Notes: a model not told the origin generated them from the letters alone. DNA of 53,887 nucleotides from HGM11416 sp045596285 (GCA_045596285.1 JAZOCA010000107.1:1-53887); one strand, 5' to 3'. Shown: positions 8,880 to 17,827, numbered from the stretch's first letter. Program-made: numbers and translations.

Positions 8880-9220
8880 GTGAAACAAATAAAATTTGGT
8901 CGGATTACCTTCTTCGGTTAGAGCGTGAAAGCAATGAATACAAATATGAAAGTTGGTATAATCATTTTTGGAACGAGATATACGAAATAGAAGAAGGCGC
9001 AGATAAAACGAGCCGTGGCGAGCGAATAAGAATAGATGAACTCACAGAAGAATTTATTCGATTTACTTTTTACGACGAAGCATGTTCGTATGGCGAAAAG
9101 GGAGAGATTTCTTTTAGCAATCCCAAAGTTTGTTTAAGGTCTAAAAAAGAGCAGGGCGGAAGAAACGAATACGCTTGGGCGCGCTACGATCACGTTATTT
9201 TAAAACTTGAAAAAAAATAA
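8876..9220 (+). CDS. hypothetical protein, 114 aa
   Basis: A small acidic protein rich in aromatic residues, with no signal peptide or membrane segment. The start overlaps the previous stop by four bases, so the two are translationally coupled. The sequence has an early IWSDYLLRLERESNEY helix, a central GERIRIDELTEEFIRFTFYDE stretch and a C-terminal RYDHVILKLEKK strand. I do not recognise a family. Immunity proteins of contact-toxin systems can look like this, but no toxin is seen nearby, so that is only a thought. Confidence 0.55.
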   Translation: MSETNKIWSDYLLRLERESNEYKYESWYNHFWNEIYEIEEGADKTSRGERIRIDELTEEFIRFTFYDEACSYGEKGEISFSNPKVCLRSKKEQGGRNEYAWARYDHVILKLEKK

Positions 9221-9239
9221 ATGATTTTAAGGAGAGAAA

Positions 9240-9839
9240 ATGGGATTGTTTAGTAAATTATTTAATAAAAAGTACAAAACCAGCGAAGAGTTTCATTTGG
9301 ATGCATGTTATCCAAAAAACTATAAATCTTGCCTTGATTTTATTCAAACCACTTTAAAAGAAGGCTCGCCGTATCCCGGCGATTTCACGCATGAAAAACT
9401 TGTGGTTTTAGAGTTTCTATTGCTATCTAGAATAGAAAATACCCCACGTCGCGCGGTAGAATATGCTAAGCTACTTGAAGAAAATATCGTGTATTACGTA
9501 AAGCGTTCTTTAGAAAAGAAAAATAGAAAAGACGATTACCTTGGATTTTTACCAACAGCCTATATCGAAATGATTTTTAGTAATCTTTGCAGGTTAGGCG
9601 CAGGGGTAGAACTCCAAAAAGCAACGGTTGGATTCGTCTTATCTTATTTGTGGATAAATGAAGAGACTTTAGAAGTCGTTTGCGATTTGCCAGATAAAAT
9701 AAATGGCTACAAATATTTTATTTATGCAGAAAAATATCACGATAAAGACGCAGTTAATCTTATTCTGCCAAGTATAAAAAAGGTTTTGCAAGATCTTGAC
9801 CTTGATGAAGAATATCAAGGGTTTAAAGCGGAATATTAA
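9240..9839 (+). CDS. hypothetical protein, 199 aa
   Basis: Starts at ATG 9240 after a strong AAGGAG site. It begins MGLFSKLFNKK, a short amphipathic basic N-terminus also seen in modified form at the start of the 75-aa gene at 10857 (MGLFFKKKTKW). The rest is predicted helical with no motif I can name. It belongs to the co-directional hypothetical run 7818-10494. Confidence 0.6.
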   Translation: MGLFSKLFNKKYKTSEEFHLDACYPKNYKSCLDFIQTTLKEGSPYPGDFTHEKLVVLEFLLLSRIENTPRRAVEYAKLLEENIVYYVKRSLEKKNRKDDYLGFLPTAYIEMIFSNLCRLGAGVELQKATVGFVLSYLWINEETLEVVCDLPDKINGYKYFIYAEKYHDKDAVNLILPSIKKVLQDLDLDEEYQGFKAEY

Positions 9840-9905
9840 TGTTTAAGGCACTATTTAGGTGCTGAAGAACAGGCAAAACGTTATTATCGTTTGGTTAATA
9901 ATTAG
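9840..9905 (+). pseudogene. possible C-terminal gene remnant
   Basis: A start-less reading frame encodes HYLGAEEQAKRYYRLVNN and then a stop. It looks like the tail of a helical-repeat protein, perhaps a relative of the gene at 7818, left behind by recombination in this cluster. The evidence is only that the tail reads like protein and lacks an initiation site. Confidence 0.25.
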
Positions 9906-9939
9906 GCTGTAAAAAGTAAAATTAAGGTGATTAACGTAT

Positions 9940-10494
9940 ATGGCAATCGGTATAAAGGTAAAAAAAGCCCCCAAGGGCTATTATGTGGGCGCGTCGAAAT
10001 TCTTTGGTGCGCCAACCGTTCCGCTATCTTGGGAAGGCGATTTTTATGAAGACGAAATATTTTTATGTCAAATAAATCTTGCAGATTTAGCGCATTTAGA
10101 TGCTGAAAATCGACTTCCGCATAAGGGTTATTTGTATTTTTTCTTGCTTACGTCAGGCGGATATTACGATTTAAGGGCAGACGTGCGTTATAGCGAAGAA
10201 GAACCCCAACTTGCCATAAACGAGTTTAACGAGCAAGTTGAAGAGTATAAAAGGTTTAATCAAGCCTATTTAATGGAATTTTACAAAGTGGATGATAACG
10301 AAGATTGCACGCGCCTTTTTGGCAAGCCAAGTGACTGGAATTATGCAAAAGAAGCACCAAAAATGCTTATGCAATTCGATCCGTTAGATTCAGAAATGGG
10401 CTTCTTGGATTTTTTGGACGGATTCATGTATTTTTTCTTTAGCAAAGACGAAAGCGATTTTAATAAGGTTTTTTTGCACGTGGAATTTTCTTGA
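9940..10494 (+). CDS. DUF1963 (YwqG-like) protein
   Basis: A 184-residue cytosolic protein. The segment SKFFGAPTVPLSWE, then IFLCQINLADLA and LPHKGYLYFFL, follows the DUF1963/YwqG pattern, in which an early Pro-rich GxPxxP element precedes FLCQI and a G-x-LYFF strand. The function of this family is not established. The ribosome site is AAGGTGAT (9926-9933). It is the last gene of the hypothetical run and is followed by a terminator at 10607-10650. Confidence 0.75.
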   Translation: MAIGIKVKKAPKGYYVGASKFFGAPTVPLSWEGDFYEDEIFLCQINLADLAHLDAENRLPHKGYLYFFLLTSGGYYDLRADVRYSEEEPQLAINEFNEQVEEYKRFNQAYLMEFYKVDDNEDCTRLFGKPSDWNYAKEAPKMLMQFDPLDSEMGFLDFLDGFMYFFFSKDESDFNKVFLHVEFS

Positions 10495-10606
10495 AAATGC
10501 AGGGTAAACGTAAAGTTTAAAAGCGTTCAATTTTGAAAATTAATCAGTTTTTTATAAAGGCTAAAGTTTTATTTTAGATAGTGGCTAAGTTTAATGGCGT
10601 AAAAAT

Positions 10607-10650
10607 AAAGAGAGCAAATCTTGGGTTTGTGGCCAAAAGAAGCTCTCTTT
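10607..10650 (+). terminator. rho-independent terminator
   Basis: AAAGAGAGC pairs with GCTCTCTTT around a 26-nt loop, followed by a T-run. The remaining interval from 10495 to 10780 has no coding signature. Confidence 0.75.
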
Positions 10651-10788
10651 TTGTTTTAGAATATTTTTTTAGTTAGTGTTTTAATGGCTTTAGTGTAAAA
10701 GGTGGCAGATAAAATGCCCTTTAACAAATGCGCAATAAACTTGTTTAAAAAGGTGGCTAAGTAGTTTTTTTAAAAACCGTTTGCGTTA

Positions 10789-10817
10789 TTGATTTTTTGT
10801 AAAACCTATGGTATACT
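10789..10817 (+). promoter_or_regulatory. promoter for the 75-aa gene
   Basis: TTGATT at 10789-10794, a 17-bp spacer and TATACT at 10812-10817. Confidence 0.65.
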
Positions 10818-10856
10818 TAAAATATTATTACCGCAAAATATTCGTGGGGGTAAAAT

Positions 10857-11084
10857 ATGGGCTTATTTTTTAAAAAGAAAACCAAGTGGGAAGAAAACGC
10901 AAAATACAAAAAGGGCGATTACGTTAATTTTAGATATCGTGGGGAACTATTTTTTGGGTATATTTTTGAATGTAAAAAAAATACGGATGGAAAAATAGTT
11001 TACACCATTCAAATTGCGGGGCAATGCCCGGCGTTAATTGAAAATTATCGCGAAGAAGATATTTTGGGTTTAAAGCAAAAGTAA
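10857..11084 (+). CDS. small hypothetical protein, 75 aa
   Basis: Preceded by GGGGG at 10845-10849 and its own promoter. The protein is basic at the N-terminus (MGLFFKKKTKW) and then reads KKGDYVNFRYRGELFFGYIFECK, a short beta-rich segment reminiscent of small SH3/KOW-like barrels (inference). It ends GQCPALIENYREEDILGL. No family is recognised. An overlapping frame beginning at 10789 is a shadow. Confidence 0.6.
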   Translation: MGLFFKKKTKWEENAKYKKGDYVNFRYRGELFFGYIFECKKNTDGKIVYTIQIAGQCPALIENYREEDILGLKQK

Positions 11085-11087
11085 GGC

Positions 11088-11100
11088 TATAGGTCGATTA
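11088..11100 (-). repeat. dispersed intergenic motif, copy 1
   Basis: TAATCGACCTATA on the minus strand, between two plus-strand genes. One of ten copies of the core TAATCGNSYTATA. This copy lies in an orientation opposite to its neighbours and has only a weak surrounding stem. Confidence 0.6.
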
Positions 11101-11133
11101 TCGTTATATATTTTTATATTTAAAGGAGTATTT

Positions 11134-11733
11134 ATGAAGATTTTAGTAGTTATAGATATGCAAAACGATTTTTTACACGGCGCGTTAAGAAATGAAGAAG
11201 GTATAAAAATTATTCCTAAAGTCGCTAAGCGAATAGAGTATTATTACAGCCAAAATATGCCTGTTTTTGCCACGCGTGATACTCACGAAGAAAATTATCT
11301 ATCTACCCAAGAAGGTGAAAAACTGCCAGTTAAGCATTGTGTAAAATACAGTAACGGTTGGCTTATAAACGAAGATATTTCTAAGGCGTTAAAAGAAATA
11401 AACACTTACGATAAAAAGCAGTTTCCCTTTAGAAAAATGCATGGATTGCCTACCGCCTTTAATTATGCAATAGTTTTCGATAAACCTACTTTCGGTAGCG
11501 AAGATTTGGCTAATTACATTAAAAATTGTTATGGGCATATGCAGAAAGAACTGCAAATTGAACTGTGCGGTGTTTGCACCGATATTTGCGTTATTTCTAA
11601 TGCAATGCTTTTAAAGGCGTTTATGCCAGAAGCAAAAATAATAGTTAATTCTGCGCTATGTGCAGGCGTTACGGTTGATTCTCATAACGTAGCATTAAAT
11701 GCTATGCGCGCCTGCCAAATAGAAGTTATTTAA
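11134..11733 (+). CDS. cysteine hydrolase (nicotinamidase/isochorismatase superfamily)
   Basis: A 199-residue cytosolic hydrolase. The superfamily triad is visible: Asp in VVIDMQNDF (residues 5-13), Lys in FDKPTFGS and Cys in CGVCTDICV. These fit nicotinamidase-like amidases that convert nicotinamide to nicotinate; isochorismatase-like or other amidase activity cannot be excluded. The ribosome site is AAAGGAG. The length is normal for the family. It is followed by a copy of the dispersed motif, then a long hairpin terminator shared with glyA. Confidence 0.8.
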   Translation: MKILVVIDMQNDFLHGALRNEEGIKIIPKVAKRIEYYYSQNMPVFATRDTHEENYLSTQEGEKLPVKHCVKYSNGWLINEDISKALKEINTYDKKQFPFRKMHGLPTAFNYAIVFDKPTFGSEDLANYIKNCYGHMQKELQIELCGVCTDICVISNAMLLKAFMPEAKIIVNSALCAGVTVDSHNVALNAMRACQIEVI

Positions 11734-11749
11734 AACTTTAAATAGCAGT

Positions 11750-11762
11750 TAATCGCGCTATA
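11750..11762 (+). repeat. dispersed intergenic motif, copy 2
   Basis: TAATCGCGCTATA, just after the cysteine hydrolase gene, followed by GCACC and a T5 run, in the orientation of the upstream gene. Confidence 0.7.
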
Positions 11763-11972
11763 GCACCATTTTTGTGTTTTTTATCTTATTTTTTATTGTT
11801 CTTTAAATTCGTGTAATAGATAAGATGTTGTTATGGTAAGCCTTTTAGTAATCAGATATAAGTTGTTGCATTATAAAAATAAAAAGTCCGATTTTGTTTG
11901 GGTATATTTACGTAATTTATATCTATTAAAAGTGTTTAAGGTAATTATAAATTAAATTATATAAATAATAAT

Positions 11973-12007
11973 AAAAGTGCTGATAATCGACTTATATCAG
12001 CACTTTT
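11973..12007. terminator. bidirectional terminator carrying dispersed motif, copy 3
   Basis: A perfect 13-bp stem (AAAAGTGCTGATA / TATCAGCACTTTT) lies between convergent genes. The core TAATCGACTTATA (11984-11996) forms the loop and inner stem. This is the cleanest example of the motif acting as a terminator loop. The 150 bases before it show nothing but AT-rich DNA and a possible degenerate half-copy near 11853-11866. Confidence 0.85.
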
Positions 12008-12027
12008 TGTGTTTTTATTATCGTATT

Positions 12028-13272
12028 TTATTCGTATAACGGATATTTTTCGCAAAGGGCTTTAACGCGGTTAAGAATTTCTTCTTTTTTGTTTTCGTAA
12101 TCTTTTAAAGTAAGTGAAATTATCCGTGCGACTTCCACGCAGTCTTCTTCTTTAAAACCGCGCGTGGTTATAGCGGGCGTTCCTATTCTCATACCGCTTG
12201 TTACGGATGGCTTTTGCGTGTCGAATGGAATAGCGTTTTTATTTACGGTAATACCAACTTCATCTAAAAGACGTTCTGCTTCTTTTCCGGTGTTTACATT
12301 CATTCCGGTAAGGTCAATTAAAATCAAATGATTATCTGTTCCACCCGAAACAAGTTTAAAGCCTTCTTCTTTTAAGGTATTTGCCATTGCCGTTGCATTA
12401 TTGATAATTTGTTTTGCATACTGTTTAAAATTATCTTTAAGCGCTTCGCCAAAACAAACGGCTTTAGCGCAAATTGTGTGCATTAAAGGCCCGCCTTGAG
12501 TGCCGGGGAAAATCGCTTTGTTTATGCGGGTTGCTATTTCTTCGTCGTTGCAAAGTATAAGGCCACCGCGCGGTCCGCGTAAGGTTTTATGGGTGGTTGT
12601 GGTAACTACGTCCGCATAAGGTACGGGAGAAGGATGAACGCCACCGCAAACAAGGCCTGCAATATGAGCCATATCCACCATAAGATACGCGCCAACGGAT
12701 TTTGCTATTTTAGAAAATCTTTCAAAATCGATAAAGCGCGGATATGCCGAAGCACCTGCTAAAATGAGTTTTGGTTTGTGTTCGCGCGCCAACTTTTCAA
12801 CTTTATCGTAATTAATAACGTGAGTTTCTTCATCAACTCCGTAATGAACTATATTCCAGTATTTACCGCTTATGTTAACTGGCGAGCCGTGGCTTAAATG
12901 TCCGCCGTGCGCAAGATTCATAGAAAGCACCGTGTCGCCGGGGGTAAGTAAGGCAAAAAATACTGCCATATTCGCTTGCGCTCCGGAATGCGGTTGAACG
13001 TTTGCATAATTTGCATTGAACAGTTTTTTAGCGCGTTCTATTGCAATACTTTCAACAACGTCCACGTGTTCGCAACCGCCGTAGTATCTTTTAGAAGGAT
13101 ATCCTTCGGCGTATTTATTTGTAAGTATAGTGCGATTTGCTTCCATAACAGTTTCGCTAACGAAGTTTTCTGAAGCGATTAGTTCTATTTTGTTGCGTTG
13201 ACGCGTTCTTTCTGCCGAAACTGCGTCGAACAATTCTTTATCGTTCTTTTTTAAAAGTTCGTATTCTTGCAT
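12028..13272 (-). CDS. glyA: serine hydroxymethyltransferase
   Basis: A PLP enzyme converting serine and tetrahydrofolate to glycine and 5,10-methylene-tetrahydrofolate, in the cytosol. At 414 residues it has the full bacterial length. Family hallmarks include IELIASENFVS near the N-terminus, NKYAEGYPSKRYYGG, the tetrahydrofolate/PLP region SPHGS-like HLSHGSPVN, VDMAHIAGLV, and the PLP-Lys motif TTTHKTLRGPRGG. The ribosome site AGGAGG lies just upstream of ATG 13272, and a consensus promoter sits at 13327-13355. It is monocistronic and convergent with the cysteine hydrolase. Confidence 0.97.
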   Translation of the reverse strand: MQEYELLKKNDKELFDAVSAERTRQRNKIELIASENFVSETVMEANRTILTNKYAEGYPSKRYYGGCEHVDVVESIAIERAKKLFNANYANVQPHSGAQANMAVFFALLTPGDTVLSMNLAHGGHLSHGSPVNISGKYWNIVHYGVDEETHVINYDKVEKLAREHKPKLILAGASAYPRFIDFERFSKIAKSVGAYLMVDMAHIAGLVCGGVHPSPVPYADVVTTTTHKTLRGPRGGLILCNDEEIATRINKAIFPGTQGGPLMHTICAKAVCFGEALKDNFKQYAKQIINNATAMANTLKEEGFKLVSGGTDNHLILIDLTGMNVNTGKEAERLLDEVGITVNKNAIPFDTQKPSVTSGMRIGTPAITTRGFKEEDCVEVARIISLTLKDYENKKEEILNRVKALCEKYPLYE

Positions 13273-13326
13273 TTGTAATCCTCCTAAAAGATATTATATG
13301 ACTGCACATTTAAGTTCGTTTTATAT

Positions 13327-13355
13327 ATTATAGCATTTGAATTGACTTTTATCAA
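13327..13355 (-). promoter_or_regulatory. glyA promoter
   Basis: On the minus strand, TTGATA (13350-13355), a 17-bp spacer and TATAAT (13327-13332). Confidence 0.8.
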
Positions 13356-13398
13356 CTTATTTAATAAATTATTGTTTTTAACTTTAAAATTTATTTTA

Positions 13399-13427
13399 TT
13401 GACAAAGCCGTTTGCTGATGATAAAAT
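13399..13427 (+). promoter_or_regulatory. promoter of the M6-like protease gene
   Basis: TTGACA (13399-13404), a 17-bp spacer and TAAAAT (13422-13427). It is divergent from and close to the glyA promoter. Confidence 0.8.
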
Positions 13428-13468
13428 ATTATTAATAAAGGAATTTAATAAAAAAATAGGAAAAACAA

Positions 13469-14932
13469 ATGACGGTAAGAAAAATAAAGATAATATTCCT
13501 TGTGATAACAACTCTTGTTTTTTGTTCTTCTTGTTTGGGTTTTTTCGGCAGTTTAGGCGAAAAGATAATATATGATGAACAAATAATTTTAACGAACGAC
13601 GGCAAGGGTTTACCTTCCGACGAATCTGGGTTTTACGAAGTAGATTTTACTAAAGCCGATTATCTTACGGACGTCAGCGGTATAAATTCATACGCGGACG
13701 GATGCCCAACGATTTCTAAAAATGGGGTTAATCCCGCGGTTTTGGTTGTGCCGATTGAATATCCCGATTTAACTGCAGAGAAAAAAGGATACGATATAGA
13801 TACGATAAACAAGATTTTTAACGGCAAAGATGGTGAAACTTATTTTCCTTCAGTTAAAGATTACTATTATAATTCAAGTTACGGGCAGTTGGATTTAAAT
13901 ATTACCGTTCTTGATGAGTGGGTTACTCTTGCAAATAAAAGCGTTTATTATGAAAAGAAGAAAAACGGCAGGTTTGGTTTTGGTGGGGATTTTATAGGCG
14001 ACTGGGTTGCTATAGACGAAGTTATGACCTACCTTGAAGATAAATTAGATTTAAGCTCTTTTGATAGCGACGGCAACGGCTATATAGATGCGCTTGTAAT
14101 CGTAGGGACGAATGAAATATCTTATGATAGCAATCTCGGTTGGGCGTATAGATACTGGAACGGATATACTAAGCAAGCAGGTAAGTTAGAAGAGTATGAC
14201 GGAGTTTTGGTTAACGATTACGCTTGGTTGCCCTTTGCTTTTTCTTACGAAAAAGAACGTGCGAATGGTAGCATTTCTTATTCTCCCACCGCAGAGATAA
14301 ATACAAAAACTTTTATTCACGAATTTGGCCACGTTTTGGGCGCAGAGGACTATTACGACACCGAATATATAAAAGACCCTATGAACGGCTTTGATATGAT
14401 GGATGAAAAGTTTAATGATCATAATCCATTTACTAAAATGCATTTAGGGTGGATACAAAAGTCTAAATTAGTGGTTACAAGCGAGCCTGTAACATTAGAA
14501 TTAAAACCTTTTAGCGAAACGGGGGATACGGTTATTATAGCGCGCAACTGGCTTGAAGGTTTAGGGGTTTACCAAGAATATTTCGTTATTTGTTATTACG
14601 CGCAAAATAAAGAAAGCGAGTTCTATTTGCCAAGTGAAATGATAGAAAAACCCTGTGTTATAGTCTATCACGTAAACGCTTCTATTTTAAAATCAAAAAA
14701 GGGAACGGAAGTCTTTTACGAACTGGCTTATAATAATACCGCTTATACAGACGAAAACGGATACGGCACGGAAAACAATCTTTTAGAATGTGTGGCTTGG
14801 GATAAGAAGCCGTTTTACGCTAAATTTGGTACTGTTGCGCCATTAACGTTAAGTGACGGCAGTATTTTAAATGCAACTATTAATATAGTAAACGTTGCGA
14901 AAGAAAGCGCTACTTTACTTATAGATTTGTAA
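13469..14932 (+). CDS. M6-like (immune inhibitor A-type) metalloprotease lipoprotein
   Basis: A 487-residue exported lipoprotein; the signal peptide ends at LVFCSSC. The propeptide-like N-terminal part is followed by VLVVPIEYPDL and a metalloprotease core. The zinc site HEFGHVLGAEDYYD (two His and a downstream Asp) lies near 14317-14358, followed by NGFDMMDE, the usual downstream Met-turn region of the M6 family. It should hydrolyse proteins at the cell surface. A shadow frame at 13342 overlaps its start and is not a gene. Transcription starts from the consensus promoter at 13399, and motif copy 4 follows the gene. Confidence 0.8.
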   Translation: MTVRKIKIIFLVITTLVFCSSCLGFFGSLGEKIIYDEQIILTNDGKGLPSDESGFYEVDFTKADYLTDVSGINSYADGCPTISKNGVNPAVLVVPIEYPDLTAEKKGYDIDTINKIFNGKDGETYFPSVKDYYYNSSYGQLDLNITVLDEWVTLANKSVYYEKKKNGRFGFGGDFIGDWVAIDEVMTYLEDKLDLSSFDSDGNGYIDALVIVGTNEISYDSNLGWAYRYWNGYTKQAGKLEEYDGVLVNDYAWLPFAFSYEKERANGSISYSPTAEINTKTFIHEFGHVLGAEDYYDTEYIKDPMNGFDMMDEKFNDHNPFTKMHLGWIQKSKLVVTSEPVTLELKPFSETGDTVIIARNWLEGLGVYQEYFVICYYAQNKESEFYLPSEMIEKPCVIVYHVNASILKSKKGTEVFYELAYNNTAYTDENGYGTENNLLECVAWDKKPFYAKFGTVAPLTLSDGSILNATINIVNVAKESATLLIDL

Positions 14933-14945
14933 ACAAAAGTATTGA

Positions 14946-14958
14946 TAATCGCGCTATA
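14946..14958 (+). repeat. dispersed intergenic motif, copy 4
   Basis: TAATCGCGCTATA within AAAAGTA...TACTTTT arms, directly downstream of the protease gene and so placed like a terminator. Confidence 0.7.
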
Positions 14959-14999
14959 CGGCTACTTTTAAAAAAAACAAACACAATTTGGTGATATCT

Positions 15000-15908
15000 A
15001 TGCAAGATTATTTAAGTAAGTTAAACGAAAAATATCCCATACGAAGAAAAAAAGAACAAAAGGAAGAATTTTTTAACTACGTATGCGAAAATTTTGAACC
15101 AAATAGGGTAAAAAAGGACGTTTTAGATAAAAACGAAAATATAGTAATAGGCAACTGGGAAAAGGCAGACGTTATAATAACAGCCCATTACGATACGCCT
15201 GCAAGTTCTATTTTTCCAAACGTAATGATGCCAAGAAATAAAATTTTGAGTTATGCCTATCATTTGGGGATTCCCATTTTAATGGCGCTCGTTTGTCTTG
15301 CTTTTGCTTTTTTTATTAGCGCTGTTTTTAAGCTTGAATACATATTTACCGTGTATATTTATCTTGTTTTGTATTTTGGCTTATTTTATTTTGGAATGCG
15401 ATTTTTCGTTAATAAACATAATTATAATGATAACACGTCTGGCGTTGCAACCGTTATGGAGCTTGCAAAGTTGATAAATAGCGAAAAAGTAGCCTTTATT
15501 TTGTTTGTTAACGAAGAAAAAGGGCTTGTAGGTTCTAAAGCAATGGCTAAAAAGTACAAAGAACAATTAAGCGCTAAATTAGTTATCAATCTTGACTGCG
15601 TTGCAAACGGAAAGGAAATATTATTTATCGTTAAAAAGGGAGTAGAAGAATGTAAAGAATATTCTTTGTTAAAACAATCCTTTAATAAAACGGATGAATT
15701 TACTCCCCACTTTTTTCCCTTTAAAGGAAGTTCTTCAAATTCAGATCATAAAAGTTTTGACCGTTCGATAGGTGTTATGGCTTGTTCAAAGGGAAAATTC
15801 GCTAAATTTGTAACTGGAAAAATACATACTGAAAAGGATGTTTTGGTAGATAAAAACAATATAACTTATCTTGTTGACGCATTTGTAAACTTTTTGCAGA
15901 AAATATAA
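15000..15908 (+). CDS. membrane-anchored M28-like zinc peptidase
   Basis: A 302-residue protein starting at ATG 15000, with GGTGAT just upstream; the upstream TTG at 14988 has no ribosome site. M28 ligands are visible: His/Asp in ITAHYDTP, Asp in NYNDNTSG, Glu-Glu in VNEEKGLVGS, Asp in INLDCVANG and His in GKIHTEKD. Two hydrophobic helices (about residues 92-145) are inserted between the first and second metal-ligand segments, so the catalytic domain is interrupted by a membrane hairpin. This is unusual compared with soluble M28 aminopeptidases. The substrate is unknown. Confidence 0.75.
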   Translation: MQDYLSKLNEKYPIRRKKEQKEEFFNYVCENFEPNRVKKDVLDKNENIVIGNWEKADVIITAHYDTPASSIFPNVMMPRNKILSYAYHLGIPILMALVCLAFAFFISAVFKLEYIFTVYIYLVLYFGLFYFGMRFFVNKHNYNDNTSGVATVMELAKLINSEKVAFILFVNEEKGLVGSKAMAKKYKEQLSAKLVINLDCVANGKEILFIVKKGVEECKEYSLLKQSFNKTDEFTPHFFPFKGSSSNSDHKSFDRSIGVMACSKGKFAKFVTGKIHTEKDVLVDKNNITYLVDAFVNFLQKI

Positions 15909-15918
15909 AAAGTGCGCC

Positions 15919-15931
15919 TATAGGTCGATTA
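15919..15931 (-). repeat. dispersed intergenic motif, copy 5
   Basis: TAATCGACCTATA on the minus strand, followed in that direction by GGCGCACTTTTT. It lies downstream of the minus-strand GH3 gene, beyond that gene's own terminator. Confidence 0.7.
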
Positions 15932-15959
15932 TCTGGGGAGTCACAATAATTTAATAATA

Positions 15960-15996
15960 AAAAAAGAGCAGTTTTGATTAATAACCGCTCTTTTTT
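15960..15996. terminator. terminator between convergent genes
   Basis: AAAAAGAGC / GCTCTTTTT stem with T-run, between the M28-like and GH3 genes. Confidence 0.8.
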
Positions 15997-16011
15997 ATTG
16001 CGTAAGTTTTA

Positions 16012-17784
16012 TTAAATTTTTGCATCCCATAACCCGCAGAAACTATCTATGGGGTCTTTTCCTTTAAAAGCATCTTTTCCGTTTGTTAGATTATCTACAA
16101 GCGCGCTTAAAGTAGAAGCTTTGCTATCGTATGCGTTAATATAGGTGCGGACCATGGGGATATCTGCAAGCATAGTAGGCGCGTTAACGCTTATTGCCAC
16201 AACGGGAAGTTCAAAAACGTACCAAGGAATTTCTCCGCCTCCCTTAGAAAGACCGAAAGCGGGTCTGCCGTTAGCAACGTCACATAAAGTAATAACTAAA
16301 TCTTGTTGTGATTTAAAATCTTCTATTGCGTTTTTGCCTGCAAAGTAAACGTTAAGGCTGGGTTTTTCGCCTGCTGCAATTTGCTTTTTGATCTTTTCTA
16401 ACGGACTTTCGTATATGAACGCGTCAAAGCCCTGTTCGATAAGTCTATCGCGCAAGTCTTCTGCAGGATTTTTTTTGTTTGCACCACCACCCATAGCCAT
16501 TTGTACTAACGCATCCATAGGTCCTGCAGGGCCTTTTACGTAAACTATCATAATGCGTTTGTATTTTTCGGGGGTAAGGGGAAGTACGTCTTCGTCTTTA
16601 TATTTAACTAAAGTGATAGCGTCTTGGCTTATTCTCTTTTCAAGTTCTTTATATTCGGGTTTGCCGATTATCGCGCCTAAATCGCATTGTGGAACTAATT
16701 CTGCCTTACTTTTTTTATTAAGTCCCATGCTCGCCTTTAATCCGAGTATTCTAGTAAGCGCTTCGTTCATTCGCTCTTCACTAATTTTACCCGTTTGATA
16801 CGCTTCAAGCATAGTTGCAAAGTCTTCGTCCGGATCGTTAAAGAATAAGAACATATCGCAACCGGCGTTAATAGAAGCGGGTAGCATTTCCTTTCTGGTC
16901 ATGCGGTTAGTCATTGCAACCATATGGCTTGCGTCGGTAACAACCATGCCGTTAAAACCTAATTTATCGCGTAGAAGCCCTGTCATGATTTCGGGGCAAA
17001 GGGTAGCGGGTAGCATTTCGTCCTCTTTAATATCGGGGTTTACGTCACGCATGTAGTTGGGCATTAAAATATGTCCACCCATAATAGCATCTAAACCGTT
17101 ATCTATTAAAGTTTTGTAAACTTCGCCGTAGGTCGCCATCCATTCTTCTTCGTTAAAAGAGTTTACGTTGTTAGAAATATGTGCATCTCTGAAATCTTGA
17201 CCGTTGCCGGGGAAGTGTTTTGCCGTGCATGCAAAACCGTCAATCGTGTGAGCGCCTTGCATGTAAGCCTTGCTCATTGAAGCAACTCTTTGAACGTCGT
17301 TACCGAAAGCGCGAGCAACGACTTCGGTGTTTTCCCAGTTATAATGAATATCGCACACGGGTGCAAACGCCATATTGCAACCGATTGCATGCGCTTCTTC
17401 GTTTGCGTACTTACCAAGTAGTTTTGCATACTCTTCATTTTGCGTTGCACCTATTTTTATACCGCTACCGATAAAAGTTCCGTCTGAACAAGCACCGTTA
17501 CCGCCGGCTTCTGTATTGCAGGCGATAAATAGCGGTATTTTAGAATTGTTTTGCAAGATTACGTTTTGCATTCTTACCGCTTGAGCAGGCATATTATTAT
17601 ATCTACATCCGCCAAGATGATATTTTTCAACTAAATTTTTAAGATAGGCTTCGTCTATTCCCGCGGTTAACTGAAAAAAGAGTTGCCCAACTTTTTCTTC
17701 GTCGCTCATATTTTGTATAGTGCTTTCTACCCACTTAATATCTTCGTTAGAAAGGTTATAAGGTTTGGCCTTTAGGTTTACCAT
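16012..17784 (-). CDS. glycoside hydrolase family 3 protein (NagZ-like N-domain)
   Basis: A 590-residue enzyme without a signal peptide. The N-terminal (beta/alpha)8 domain has KHFPGNGQDFRDAHISNN, close to the NagZ-type KHFPGHGDT region, and LGFNGMVVTDASHMVAM with the nucleophile Asp of GH3. The C-terminal half (about residues 370-590) is a GH3 C-domain. This fits a beta-N-acetylhexosaminidase or related beta-glycosidase acting on imported sugar or recycled peptidoglycan. The specificity is not resolved. The ribosome site AAGGAG precedes ATG 17784. It is the second gene of a minus-strand unit with the HAD gene at 17863, with motif copy 6 between them. Confidence 0.85.
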   Translation of the reverse strand: MVNLKAKPYNLSNEDIKWVESTIQNMSDEEKVGQLFFQLTAGIDEAYLKNLVEKYHLGGCRYNNMPAQAVRMQNVILQNNSKIPLFIACNTEAGGNGACSDGTFIGSGIKIGATQNEEYAKLLGKYANEEAHAIGCNMAFAPVCDIHYNWENTEVVARAFGNDVQRVASMSKAYMQGAHTIDGFACTAKHFPGNGQDFRDAHISNNVNSFNEEEWMATYGEVYKTLIDNGLDAIMGGHILMPNYMRDVNPDIKEDEMLPATLCPEIMTGLLRDKLGFNGMVVTDASHMVAMTNRMTRKEMLPASINAGCDMFLFFNDPDEDFATMLEAYQTGKISEERMNEALTRILGLKASMGLNKKSKAELVPQCDLGAIIGKPEYKELEKRISQDAITLVKYKDEDVLPLTPEKYKRIMIVYVKGPAGPMDALVQMAMGGGANKKNPAEDLRDRLIEQGFDAFIYESPLEKIKKQIAAGEKPSLNVYFAGKNAIEDFKSQQDLVITLCDVANGRPAFGLSKGGGEIPWYVFELPVVAISVNAPTMLADIPMVRTYINAYDSKASTLSALVDNLTNGKDAFKGKDPIDSFCGLWDAKI

Positions 17785-17827
17785 TTTTATTGCTCCTTAA
17801 AATATATTTTTTTATGAAAAGTCCGCC

